A DNA stretch of 15,320 nucleotides, taken from positions 1-15,320 of the forward strand of contig JAZUKE010000062.1 in NCBI GenBank assembly GCA_045643125.1. The letters are read 5' to 3'. The DNA is from UBA1206 sp045643125 (GTDB taxonomy: Bacteria; Bacillota; Clostridia; Oscillospirales; CAG-382). Shown in pieces: positions 1 to 7,436 of the stretch. Position numbers and translations under genes: made by a program. The notes under the pieces are model-generated. The model saw only the letters and a program-made list of their open reading frames with translations. It was not told the DNA's origin and ran no database searches. Each line of letters opens with the position of its first letter. Position 1 is the stretch's first letter.

Positions 1-49
1 CGGAGCCGCACACCGCATTCACTCCACCGCCGTATTTACTTCCTGAATC

Positions 50-65
50 GCCGCCTTCGGGCGGC
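50..65 (+). other. GC-rich hairpin with TTCG loop
   Basis: A 6-bp all-GC stem (GCCGCC/GGCGGC) closes a TTCG tetraloop, an exceptionally stable hairpin on the plus strand. It is followed by TTCCATTTT, so it could terminate a plus-strand transcript entering from outside the window. One plus frame is open from the window edge to a TGA at 44-46, but 14 codons are too few to call a gene. The tail TTCCATTTT is also the start of the 38-bp tandem repeat that follows. Confidence 0.4.
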
Positions 66-141
66 TTCCATTTTGCGGTAACGCGGGTTTATTTCACGGA
101 TACTTCCATTTTGCGGTAACGCGGGTTTATTTCGCGGATAC
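66..141. repeat. 38-bp tandem repeat, two copies
   Basis: Two adjacent 38-base units, 66-103 and 104-141, differ at one base only (A at 96, G at 134). Each unit starts TTCCATTTTGCGG and contains GCG-GTAA-CGC, a short stem with a GNRA-type loop. The array lies between the GC hairpin and the terminator-like hairpin beyond the kinase gene. No ORF of substance spans it. Function unknown; it may belong to a dispersed intergenic repeat family of this genome. Confidence 0.75.
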
Positions 142-149
142 ATATAAAT

Positions 150-178
150 CGGAGAGGGTACACGCGGTACTCTCTCCG
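150..178 (-). terminator. terminator-like hairpin downstream of the HipA-like gene
   Basis: CGGAGAGGGTAC (150-161) and GTACTCTCTCCG (167-178) form a 12-bp stem with one imperfect pair and a 5-base loop. It lies 9 bases past the stop of the minus-strand kinase gene. On the minus strand it is followed by ATTTATATG, a weak U tract. The position fits a terminator, but the tail is poor for either direction. Confidence 0.5.
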
Positions 179-186
179 GTTTGCTT

Positions 187-1314
187 TCAGATCTCGTTTT
201 TCAGAATATCAAGACGGCGGAAGAACATTTCGCAAGTCTTCGTGTCGGAAAACCATTCTTTTTCGACGTCTTTTTTCAATTTAAGCCCTATCGTTTTTAC
301 TGCATATACGGCAGCATCTTTTTGCGACATTCGCCGCTCGGCAGTCTGGCAAACGGCGCCGTCAACGGTATCGTATGATAAAAACGCTTTGTTGAAATCC
401 ATCAGCGGGTGAAGCTTTACGACCTTATTATTTGAGTTATCGACATAAAAACCCCAGTTTCCCCAATGTCTGTCGGTGTTCCCGACAAGGTAATCAACAA
501 TGTTCATCATAAAATACGAATATGCGTCCTTTTTAAACACGAAATCGTATTCGTTCTTTTCTTTGTTTGCACAGTAAACGCTTATATACTCAAAAGGCAC
601 AATGCTTGTTTCTTCCGAAGTGATGATAGCGCATTTGGAAACTTTTGTTCCCTTGAATGACGATCCCGAATAGCGCACGGCATCGAATTCAAAACATTCG
701 GCAATTTTTGATGCAAGCAATTCCGCATCTACGTCGCGCTTGTCTCCGTCTTTGAGCAGATAAAAGCAGTTTCCTTCTTTTATCCAGGCTTTGGGAGCGA
801 CACCCGGTGTACCTATATCAGCCGCTTGGTCAAAAGTCCGTATCAGTTCCGAATTTTCCAAAGTGAGATTTTTTCCTCTGAGGCAGACGTCAACAAAGGC
901 ATCGGAAAGAGAATGACGGAAAAGACTTATTTCGGAATAAGTTTTTTTATCATTTTTCATACGCACCCAGAAAACGTCAAGCAGACTCACCGCACGGTAT
1001 GAAATTGCGATCATCGCACGTTCTTTATCGGTAACGGATTGGATCGCGCCTATGCTGTTAAGGATTTCTTTTGCGTATTTTCTGTCCAAAGTCAACACGC
1101 GGGAAGCGCACCAATAGTAAAAATTCGATAAATTCAAAACACGCCCGTCAATATCATCGTTTTTTTCAAGATAAAGATTATACGGCATAAATGACGGATA
1201 ATACACTTTACAGCTTCCGTTTTCAAAAATTCTTGCAACGCGTCTGTCTTTGTGCATCACGTCAACATATTCCCATCCCTTTGACATAATGGAATGGTCG
1301 AATTTTATGCTCAT
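187..1314 (-). CDS. HipA-like protein kinase (HipA C-terminal fold)
   Basis: 375 aa, resembling HipA/CtkA-type serine/threonine kinases. The C-terminal half has the HipA-style catalytic loop around residues 279-286 (NTDRHWGN: candidate catalytic Asp281 and metal-binding Asn286) and a DFG-like LMDFN with Asp306. An N-terminal-lobe segment, GTPGVAPKAW followed by YLLKDG, resembles the nucleotide-binding region of the family. The first roughly 160 residues I do not recognise. The start is supported by GGAGG about 8 bases upstream. It lies 38 bases beyond the metallo-hydrolase gene with no terminator between, so the two may be cotranscribed. In HipA the kinase phosphorylates a translation factor or tRNA synthetase and is held in check by HipB; no HipB-like DNA-binding gene is adjacent here. 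Substrate unknown; a toxin role is inference only. Confidence 0.7.
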   Translation of the reverse strand: MSIKFDHSIMSKGWEYVDVMHKDRRVARIFENGSCKVYYPSFMPYNLYLEKNDDIDGRVLNLSNFYYWCASRVLTLDRKYAKEILNSIGAIQSVTDKERAMIAISYRAVSLLDVFWVRMKNDKKTYSEISLFRHSLSDAFVDVCLRGKNLTLENSELIRTFDQAADIGTPGVAPKAWIKEGNCFYLLKDGDKRDVDAELLASKIAECFEFDAVRYSGSSFKGTKVSKCAIITSEETSIVPFEYISVYCANKEKNEYDFVFKKDAYSYFMMNIVDYLVGNTDRHWGNWGFYVDNSNNKVVKLHPLMDFNKAFLSYDTVDGAVCQTAERRMSQKDAAVYAVKTIGLKLKKDVEKEWFSDTKTCEMFFRRLDILKNEI

Positions 1315-1352
1315 TTATGCTGCCTCCGATCTTAAAATAATGATGTATCGTT

Positions 1353-2177
1353 TCAAATCTCGACCGTCATACCGTCGTACGACACGATAAAGCCGTTTTC
1401 GGCTGCGATAGGTACGAATTCGTCGTATATGGATTCGCCGTTGTGCGAAAAGTGATTGAGGATATTCACCGTTTTTTCGTCGATTATTCCGAGCGACAAA
1501 AACTTATCTCTGAGTTCTGCCGCCGTGTCAAGCCCGAGATGACCGCCGACGCCTCTGCGCGACGCAAATGTGCAGTCGTAGCTCACAAGGTCGGCTTTTA
1601 TCTTGTTTTCGACAAGATAGCTGACCGCTTCGTCGTAAAGCGGACCCGTATCGTGAAGATAAAGAAGCGTCTTTCCTTCGGATTCAACGATATATATCAT
1701 ATCGTCCTGTGTCACGTGAAATGCTTTGAGCGGCGTTACTTTATAGTTCCCGACCTCGTAAGTATGATAGTTTTCGATTTTTTCAAAAGAAATATCATAC
1801 AGATTGTTTTCCAAAACGTCCGTGACTTCGCAGATGCGGTCTTTTACACGTTCGCTTCCATACAGAGTGAGATGCTCTTTCGTCAAATTATGTGCAAGTA
1901 CGGAGCGTCTCATAACAAGGTCTATCGGTGTGCAGTGGTCAACGTGACTGTGAGTGAAAAACACGTATTCGATTTTTGAAAGGTCTATCCTGTTATGAAG
2001 CGCGTGTTCATAAGTATCGGTAGGGAAGTCAAACAGAAAATCATCGTTTATCATTGCCTGACTTCGTGTGCGTATGTTTCTGCCTCCGGCGTTAAGCGCA
2101 CGCATACAGTTGTCACAGCGGCAGAATACCGCAGGCCAGCCTTCGGCAGCCGCAGTGCCGAGATAAGTAAGTTTCAT
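1353..2177 (-). CDS. PhnP-like MBL-fold metallo-hydrolase
   Basis: 274 aa, full length for a PhnP/lipoate-ligase-B-like metallo-beta-lactamase hydrolase. The metal-binding HxHxDH signature is FTHSHVDHC (His76, His78, Asp80, His81), with further likely ligands His154, Asp176 (LHDTG), His213 and His242/His245 (NHFSH). Near the N-terminus AEGWPAVFCRCDNC carries the CxC..C cysteines (19, 21, 24) seen in PhnP-type proteins. PhnP cleaves cyclic phosphodiesters; no phosphonate genes are visible here, so the substrate is unknown and the name should be read as a fold assignment. The start at 2177 has only a weak purine-rich ribosome binding site (AAGTGAAAG). A hairpin at 2194-2223 separates it from the gene upstream. 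Confidence 0.8.
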   Translation of the reverse strand: MKLTYLGTAAAEGWPAVFCRCDNCMRALNAGGRNIRTRSQAMINDDFLFDFPTDTYEHALHNRIDLSKIEYVFFTHSHVDHCTPIDLVMRRSVLAHNLTKEHLTLYGSERVKDRICEVTDVLENNLYDISFEKIENYHTYEVGNYKVTPLKAFHVTQDDMIYIVESEGKTLLYLHDTGPLYDEAVSYLVENKIKADLVSYDCTFASRRGVGGHLGLDTAAELRDKFLSLGIIDEKTVNILNHFSHNGESIYDEFVPIAAENGFIVSYDGMTVEI

Positions 2178-2193
2178 AATCTTTCACTTTCTG

Positions 2194-2223
2194 AAATACC
2201 ACCGCGATATGGCGGTGGTATTT
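2194..2223 (-). terminator. perfect 12-bp hairpin between small ORF and MBL gene
   Basis: AAATACCACCGC (2194-2205) pairs perfectly with GCGGTGGTATTT (2212-2223) around a 6-base loop. In the minus direction the T run lies inside the 3' stem arm (GGTATTTC) with no long tail, so termination may be partial. In the plus direction it is followed by TGAGCTTTATTTT. It ends the ireB transcript or attenuates read-through into the metallo-hydrolase gene, whose ATG lies 17 bases further on. Confidence 0.55.
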
Positions 2224-2234
2224 TGAGCTTTATT

Positions 2235-2522
2235 TTACTTTTTCAATTCGCGTTCGAGCCAGATCATACCTATTTCAAAGGCATCATAAAAGCTCTTCTT
2301 TTCGCATTGTTTTATGACCTTGCTTGCGTAGCTGACGTTTTCGTCGGTAGACTGTATCTGCACGAGAACGCGCGTAGCAACGTCAAGATCACCGTTTTTT
2401 GTGGTCTCCAGAATATTCATAAAGAGGATCGCTTTATCTTCGGGAGAGCCGTAAAAGATGAATTGTCCCTGTCTTACAAGCGGTTTGCCTTTATAAGTCA
2501 GAGTTTTTATTTCTTCACTCAT
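2235..2522 (-). CDS. conserved-looking small protein, function unknown
   Basis: 95 aa from the ATG at 2522, preferred over the upstream ATG at 2561 because AAAGGG lies just upstream and the longer start would overlap ireB. The protein begins MSEEIKTLTYKGKPLVRQG and ends in WLERELKK. It is acidic to neutral and soluble, with no signal peptide or membrane segment and no motif I recognise. The middle (GSPEDKAILFMNILETTK) and the helical-looking C-terminal half suggest a small alpha/beta or helical domain. It follows ireB after 13 bases and is almost certainly cotranscribed with it, so a link to IreB signalling is possible but only inferred from position. Confidence 0.65.
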   Translation of the reverse strand: MSEEIKTLTYKGKPLVRQGQFIFYGSPEDKAILFMNILETTKNGDLDVATRVLVQIQSTDENVSYASKVIKQCEKKSFYDAFEIGMIWLERELKK

Positions 2523-2535
2523 TATTAGCCCTTTC

Positions 2536-2790
2536 TTACAGTTTGAGATAGTTCTGTACAAGAGAACGCATAAGCTCGTTGCGGTCGATCTTGCGTATCA
2601 GCGCACGCGCATTGTTGTGATTTGTGATATACGTCGGATCTTCGGAGAGGATATAGCCGACTATCTGGACTATGGGGTTATAACCTTTCTCCATCAAAGA
2701 GTCATAAACGCATTGCAAGGTTTGGCGCATCTGGATCTCTTCTTGTTCTTTTATACTGAACATTCTGGTTTTTGTTGCCTTGTTATCCAT
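2536..2790 (-). CDS. ireB: IreB family regulatory phosphoprotein
   Basis: 84 aa, matching the IreB (UPF0297, YrzL) family in length and in its signature: a C-terminal half with EKGYNPIVQIVGYILSEDPT, then NNARALIRKI and a basic/acidic tail ending NYLKL. In Enterococcus faecalis IreB is phosphorylated on N-terminal threonines by the PASTA kinase IreK and controls peptidoglycan precursor synthesis and cephalosporin tolerance. The N-terminus here (MDNKATKTRMFSIKEQEE) has threonines at positions 6 and 8 that could be phosphosites. It has its own strong promoter and an AGGAGG ribosome binding site 7 bases before the ATG. In many Firmicutes ireB sits with ruvX; here the partner is an unknown 95-aa gene. 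Confidence 0.9.
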   Translation of the reverse strand: MDNKATKTRMFSIKEQEEIQMRQTLQCVYDSLMEKGYNPIVQIVGYILSEDPTYITNHNNARALIRKIDRNELMRSLVQNYLKL

Positions 2791-2823
2791 GCTTTTGCCT
2801 CCTGTCAGAATGATTTACACTTC

Positions 2824-2852
2824 ATTATACCATATAATATTTTATATTGCAA
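2824..2852 (-). promoter_or_regulatory. sigma-A type promoter for ireB
   Basis: On the minus strand TTGCAA (2852-2847), a 17-base spacer and a perfect TATAAT (2829-2824) lie between pheT and ireB, about 34 bases before the ireB ATG. The -35 box starts only 9 bases after the pheT stop codon. ireB and its partner are therefore transcribed independently of the pheST operon, though read-through is also possible because no terminator follows pheT. Confidence 0.85.
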
Positions 2853-2860
2853 GTACCAAT

Positions 2861-5239
2861 TTAAGAACGCAGGACTATGCCGGCTTCGGATTCGAGCTTT
2901 TTGAGTATTTTGTTTACCGATTTTTCGACTTCGTCATCATTCAGCGTTCTGTCGGGCAGACGATAGGTGAGTCTGAAAGCGATCGACTTTTTGCCTTCGT
3001 CGATCCCTTTGCCGCGGTAAACATCGAATACGGACACGTTTTCGAGTGCTTTGCCGCCGTTCTGCCTGATCATACCGATGACCGTTCCGGCTTCGATCTC
3101 TTCGTTCATAACGAGCGCAAGGTCGCGTTCGCTTGCGGGATAAACGGGAATGGGCGTGAACTGCAGTTCGGTTTCGGAAAGAGCCATCATTTCGTTTACT
3201 TCAAGCTCTGCGGCATAGACGTCGCACTTGATGTCGAAAGAATCGGCAACTGTCGGATGTACCTGACCGATAACGCCTATCTTTCTGTTTCCGCAGACAA
3301 CGGAAGCACATTTGCCGGGGTGATATGCGCTTTCGTCGGTGTTCTTGACGAAAGTATAGCCTTTGATATGGAGCGAATCGAGTATCGCTTCCGTGAAGCC
3401 CTTGAGGTCGAAGAAATCTTCGTTTCCATAGAAGCCGAAGCAAAGTATCTTTCTTTCCTCGGACATATCACCGGATTTTCTGAATACGGTGGCGGTTTCA
3501 AAAAGTTTGGCTTCGAGTATATGGTGGCTGTAATTCGTTGCCATACATTCGAGAAGCGAGGGAAGCGCGACGGTACGCATAATCGAGGTTTCGTCACCGA
3601 GCGGATTTCTGAGTTTTATCGCGTCGCGTCTTACGTCGTCGGCAGCAAATCCGAGCTTGTCATATACGCTGGGATTGACGAACGAATAAGAGTATATTTC
3701 GGAAAATCCGAGCGAAACGCAGGCGTCTCCGATCTTGCGGATATATTTCATATTCGGCGTAAGGCTGCCTTCGCGTGCATTTCCTTCAAAATTCGTGCCG
3801 GTGATCTTGTTCACGCCGTAAAGACGCACGACTTCTTCGGAAAGGTCTGCGGTGTTGATGATATCGTTTCTGTATGCGGGAACGATGACTTCGTCGCCGT
3901 CAACGATAAGCTCGACTCTTGCGAGTATTTCTGCCATTTCGTCTTTTGTAAGGTCGGTGCCGAGTATTTCGTTTATGCGCTTGGGATCGAGTTTTACTCT
4001 TGTCGGTTCAATGTTCGTATTGCAGATGTCTATTATGCCGTCAACGATCTCGCCGCAGCCGAGAAGCTCGACAAGCTCGCACGCTCTGTTTATTGCGGGC
4101 AGACAGTTATATGCGGGCAATCCCTTTTCAAATCTCTTGGAAGAATCGGTGCGAAGTCCGACGGTACGGGAAGTGAAACGTATGTTTTCGCGGTTGAAGT
4201 TCGCCGATTCGAATACTACCGTCGCGGTGGCATCGTTGATCTCGGAATTTTCGCCGCCCATAACACCTGCAAGAGCGATCGCTTTTTCGCCGTCGGCTAT
4301 GCAGAGCATAGAAGTGTCAAGGTCTCTTGCGTTTCCGTCAAGGGTGGTGATCTTTTCGCCTTCCCTTGCGTTTCTGACGATAATGGACTTGCTCGTGATG
4401 TAGTTGTAGTCGAATGCGTGCATCGGCTGACCGTATTCGAGCATAACGTAGTTGGTGATATCCACTATGTTGTTGATAGGTCTGACGCCGCAGGCACGAA
4501 GACGGGCTCTCATCCAAAGAGGAGAAGGCGCGATCTTTACGTTTTTAACGACTCTTGCGGTATATCTCGGGCAAAGAGTGCTGTTTTCGACTTTAACGGA
4601 AATATAGTCGGTCGCTTTTTCGCCGTTGTTCTTTTCGGCGATGACGGGTTCCTTGTATCTGAATCCGGTTTGGAAGGTAGCGGCGGTCTCTCTTGCGATG
4701 CCGAGATAAGCAAGGCAGTCGGGACGGTTGAAGGTAAGCTCAAAATCAACGATGGTGTCGCGCATCATAAGAACGTCGCGTATATCGTCGCCGGGCTTGC
4801 AGTCTTCCTGCATAATGAAAATGCCGTTTTCTATGGCATAGGGGAAATCGTGGAGAGTGAGACCGAGTTCGCCGATGGAGCAGAGCATACCTTCGGAAAG
4901 CACACCTCTGAGCTTGCCGGTCTTGATGACCTTTCCGTCGGGGAGATGTGCGCCGTCAAGACAAACGGGGACCATATCGCCCGCATTGACGTTGGATGCG
5001 CCGGTAACTATCTGAAGTATCTTCTCCTGCCCTGCGTCTACTTTGCATATAACGAGGTGATCGGAATCCGGATGCGGTTCAACGGAAAGTATTTTGCCCG
5101 CAACGATATTGACGATGTCTTCACCGAGTACGTCGTATCCTTCGACCTTGGTTCCGGACATAGTCATTGCTTCGGTGTATTCGCGTATTTCGGAAGGGAA
5201 ATCCGTGTAATCTTTTATCCAATTAAGTGAAACTTTCAT
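2861..5239 (-). CDS. pheT: phenylalanine--tRNA ligase beta subunit
   Basis: 792 aa, full length for bacterial PheT. Domains in order: N-terminal OB-fold tRNA-binding domain (about 40-150, with HPDSDHL), B3/4 editing domain (about 205-385, with RPINNIVDITNYV and GQPMHAFDY), B5 domain (about 400-470), the inactive synthetase-like core, and a C-terminal anticodon-binding FDX-ACB domain (from about 700, with PVYPASERDLALV). With PheS it forms the alpha2-beta2 enzyme that charges tRNA-Phe and hydrolyses misacylated Tyr-tRNA-Phe. The start at 5239 (MKVSLNWIKDY) is chosen over 5293 because GAGGAGGG lies about 8 bases upstream and the longer form would overlap pheS. The gap to pheS is 13 bases and the ribosome binding site overlaps the pheS stop, so translation is probably coupled. 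Confidence 0.97.
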   Translation of the reverse strand: MKVSLNWIKDYTDFPSEIREYTEAMTMSGTKVEGYDVLGEDIVNIVAGKILSVEPHPDSDHLVICKVDAGQEKILQIVTGASNVNAGDMVPVCLDGAHLPDGKVIKTGKLRGVLSEGMLCSIGELGLTLHDFPYAIENGIFIMQEDCKPGDDIRDVLMMRDTIVDFELTFNRPDCLAYLGIARETAATFQTGFRYKEPVIAEKNNGEKATDYISVKVENSTLCPRYTARVVKNVKIAPSPLWMRARLRACGVRPINNIVDITNYVMLEYGQPMHAFDYNYITSKSIIVRNAREGEKITTLDGNARDLDTSMLCIADGEKAIALAGVMGGENSEINDATATVVFESANFNRENIRFTSRTVGLRTDSSKRFEKGLPAYNCLPAINRACELVELLGCGEIVDGIIDICNTNIEPTRVKLDPKRINEILGTDLTKDEMAEILARVELIVDGDEVIVPAYRNDIINTADLSEEVVRLYGVNKITGTNFEGNAREGSLTPNMKYIRKIGDACVSLGFSEIYSYSFVNPSVYDKLGFAADDVRRDAIKLRNPLGDETSIMRTVALPSLLECMATNYSHHILEAKLFETATVFRKSGDMSEERKILCFGFYGNEDFFDLKGFTEAILDSLHIKGYTFVKNTDESAYHPGKCASVVCGNRKIGVIGQVHPTVADSFDIKCDVYAAELEVNEMMALSETELQFTPIPVYPASERDLALVMNEEIEAGTVIGMIRQNGGKALENVSVFDVYRGKGIDEGKKSIAFRLTYRLPDRTLNDDEVEKSVNKILKKLESEAGIVLRS

Positions 5240-5252
5240 TTGCTTTCCCTCC

Positions 5253-6272
5253 TCAGAACTGTTCAAGAAAACGGGTGTCGTTTTCGTAAGCAAGACGCAG
5301 ATCGTGAATGTTGTATTTTCTCATAGCGATACGTTCGATACCCATACCGAACGCGAATCCGGTGTATTCGTCGGGATCTATCCCGCAGCCGGAAAGTACG
5401 TTGGGGTGTACCATACCGGCACCGAGCATTTCTATCCAGCCTTCGCCTTTGCAGAGACGGCAGCCTTTTCCGCCGCAGGCAAAGCACGAAAAGTCAACTT
5501 CCACTGACGGCTCGGTGAACGGGAAGTTATGCGGACGAAGTCTCGTTCTCGTTCCTTCACCGAACATACTTTGGGCAAACTGATCGAGCGTGCCTTTAAG
5601 GTCGGCGAGCGTTATGTGCTTGTCGATCACGAGACCTTCGAGCTGATGGAACATCGGGGAATGTGTCGCGTCGGGGGAGTCGCAGCGATAGACACGTCCC
5701 GGAGAGATAATGCGTATCGGCGGTTTGCGTGTCTGCATCGCTCTGATCTGAACGGGAGAAGTCTGTGTGCGGAGAACGACGTCGTCGGTGATATAGAACG
5801 TGTCGGTCTCGTCTCTCGACGGATGGTCGGCGGGAGCGTTGAGCGCGTCGAAGTTGTTATGTACCGACTCGACTTCGGGACCTTCAACAACGTCAAATCC
5901 CATATTGACGAATATTTCTATCATCTTGTTTTCCGTGGAACGGAGAGGATGGAAATGACCTATTTCTTTCTTCTTGCCGGGAAGCGTAACATCGACTGCG
6001 TCGTTTTTGAGTTTTGCTTTGAGCTGGAGAGCGGAAAGCTCGGCAGACCTTGCTTCGATGTTTTCTTCGATCTTCTGTCTTACGACGTTTGCGGCGGCGC
6101 CGATAACGGGACGCTGTTCGGGAGTGAGAGCGCCGAGACCGCGGAGAATGGAGGTAAGAGCGCCCTTTTTGCCGAGATATTTGACTTTGAGTGCGTCAAG
6201 TTCGGCAGTCGAAGACGCGGAAGCGATTTCGGCTATTGACGCATTTTCTATTTCGTTAAGTTTGTCAAGCAT
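5253..6272 (-). CDS. pheS: phenylalanine--tRNA ligase alpha subunit
   Basis: 339 aa, the usual bacterial PheS length. An N-terminal coiled-coil arm (about 1-85) is followed by the class II catalytic domain: FHPLRSTENKM, NFDALNAPADHPSRDETDTF, motif 2 RVYRCDSPDATHSPMFHQLEG, and motif 3 GFAFGMGIERIAMRKY near the C-terminus. A cysteine cluster (CFACGGKGCRLCKGEGW) before WIEMLGAGMVHP resembles the zinc-like insertion seen in some Firmicute PheS proteins. It activates phenylalanine and transfers it to tRNA-Phe together with PheT. GAGG lies 7 bases upstream of the start. It sits only 20 bases after rpoD, with no room for a T-box leader, which is common before pheS in other Firmicutes. Confidence 0.97.
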   Translation of the reverse strand: MLDKLNEIENASIAEIASASSTAELDALKVKYLGKKGALTSILRGLGALTPEQRPVIGAAANVVRQKIEENIEARSAELSALQLKAKLKNDAVDVTLPGKKKEIGHFHPLRSTENKMIEIFVNMGFDVVEGPEVESVHNNFDALNAPADHPSRDETDTFYITDDVVLRTQTSPVQIRAMQTRKPPIRIISPGRVYRCDSPDATHSPMFHQLEGLVIDKHITLADLKGTLDQFAQSMFGEGTRTRLRPHNFPFTEPSVEVDFSCFACGGKGCRLCKGEGWIEMLGAGMVHPNVLSGCGIDPDEYTGFAFGMGIERIAMRKYNIHDLRLAYENDTRFLEQF

Positions 6273-6292
6273 AGTAAATCCTCACAAAAATA

Positions 6293-7396
6293 TTATTCAA
6301 GATAATCCTTGAGCCTCTTGGAACGGCTCGGATGACGGAGCTTGCGGAGCGCTTTTGCTTCGATCTGACGTATGCGTTCACGCGTGATATTAAAGACTTT
6401 GCCGACTTCTTCAAGCGTTCTCGGACGTCCGTCTTCGAGACCGAAACGGAGTTTGAGTACGTTTTCTTCACGCGGAGTGAGAGTATGCAGAACTTCAAGC
6501 AGCTGTTCGCGCAGCATCGAATACGAAGCGGCATCCTGCGGTGCGGGAGCGTTGTCGTCCGCGATGAAGTCTCCGAGGTGCGAATCTTCTTCTTCGCCGA
6601 TGGGCATTTCAAGCGACACGGGCTCTTGGGCGATCTTGAGTATATCTCTGACCTTTTCGACCTGGATACCCATTTCGTTGGCGATCTCCTCGTCTGTGGG
6701 ATCACGTCCGAGTTCCTGGAGCAGCTGTCTCGAAACGCGCAGTACCTTGTTTATCGTTTCCACCATATGGACGGGTATGCGTATCGTGCGCGCCTGGTCG
6801 GCTATCGCACGGGTGATCGCCTGTCTTATCCACCATGTAGCGTAGGTCGAAAACTTATAGCCTTTGCCGTAGTCGAACTTTTCAACGGCTTTGAGAAGAC
6901 CGAGGTTACCTTCCTGGATGAGGTCAAGGAAGAACATACCGCGGTTAACATAGCGCTTTGCGATACTGACGACAAGACGCAGGTTTGCTTCGACGAGCGA
7001 ATGTTTGGCGGAGGTATCGCCCTTTGACATCCTTTCGGCAAGCTCAAGTTCCTGGTCGGCGGTAAGAAGCGGAACCTTGCCGATATCACGAAGATACATA
7101 CGTACGGGGTCGTCGATCGAAACGCCTTCCTGAGTCAGGTAATTGACGACGGTTTCGGGATCTTCGTCGATCTGTTCTTCGAGCAGCTCGTCTTCGGGAA
7201 TATCAAACGCGTCCGGGTCGCTCATATCGCAGACGATCTCAATACCGTTTGTTTCAAGCAGCTCGTAGGTCTTGATAAGAAGATCGAGCGTACAGTCCGT
7301 GCAGTCGAGCGCTTCAAGCACTTCCGACGCGGTGATCGTTCCTTTTGCTTTGCCGTGTTCGACAATGTCATTAAGAACATTTTGCTTTTCGTTCAT
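6293..7396 (-). CDS. rpoD: RNA polymerase primary sigma factor (SigA/RpoD)
   Basis: 367 aa, close to Bacillus subtilis SigA and without the long insertion of proteobacterial RpoD. Visible regions: a short region 1.1-like N-terminus, region 1.2 (DPVRMYLRDIGKVPLLTADQ, about 96-115), region 2 with GMFFLDLIQEGNLGLLKAV and the -10-reading helix FSTYATWWIRQAITRAIAD, region 3 (EEIANEMGI), and region 4 with the -35-reading helix-turn-helix TLEEVGKVFNITRERIRQIE close to the C-terminus. It directs RNA polymerase to housekeeping promoters such as those noted for ireB and the tRNA. AAAGGA precedes the start. It follows dnaG after 40 bases, the classical dnaG-rpoD order of macromolecular synthesis operons. 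Confidence 0.97.
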   Translation of the reverse strand: MNEKQNVLNDIVEHGKAKGTITASEVLEALDCTDCTLDLLIKTYELLETNGIEIVCDMSDPDAFDIPEDELLEEQIDEDPETVVNYLTQEGVSIDDPVRMYLRDIGKVPLLTADQELELAERMSKGDTSAKHSLVEANLRLVVSIAKRYVNRGMFFLDLIQEGNLGLLKAVEKFDYGKGYKFSTYATWWIRQAITRAIADQARTIRIPVHMVETINKVLRVSRQLLQELGRDPTDEEIANEMGIQVEKVRDILKIAQEPVSLEMPIGEEEDSHLGDFIADDNAPAPQDAASYSMLREQLLEVLHTLTPREENVLKLRFGLEDGRPRTLEEVGKVFNITRERIRQIEAKALRKLRHPSRSKRLKDYLE

Positions 7397-7436
7397 TTTA
7401 GGATTCCTTTCACAATGTCACAGACATATATGTAAA

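Noticed and set aside
2780..5230. 816-codon open frame on the plus strand opposite pheT
   Set aside because: It is the shadow of pheT, whose domains and ribosome binding site are unmistakable. Its translation has no recognisable domain, and the length results from codon bias.
5529..6239. 236-codon plus-strand ORF opposite pheS
   Set aside because: Shadow of pheS; no independent evidence such as a ribosome binding site or domain.
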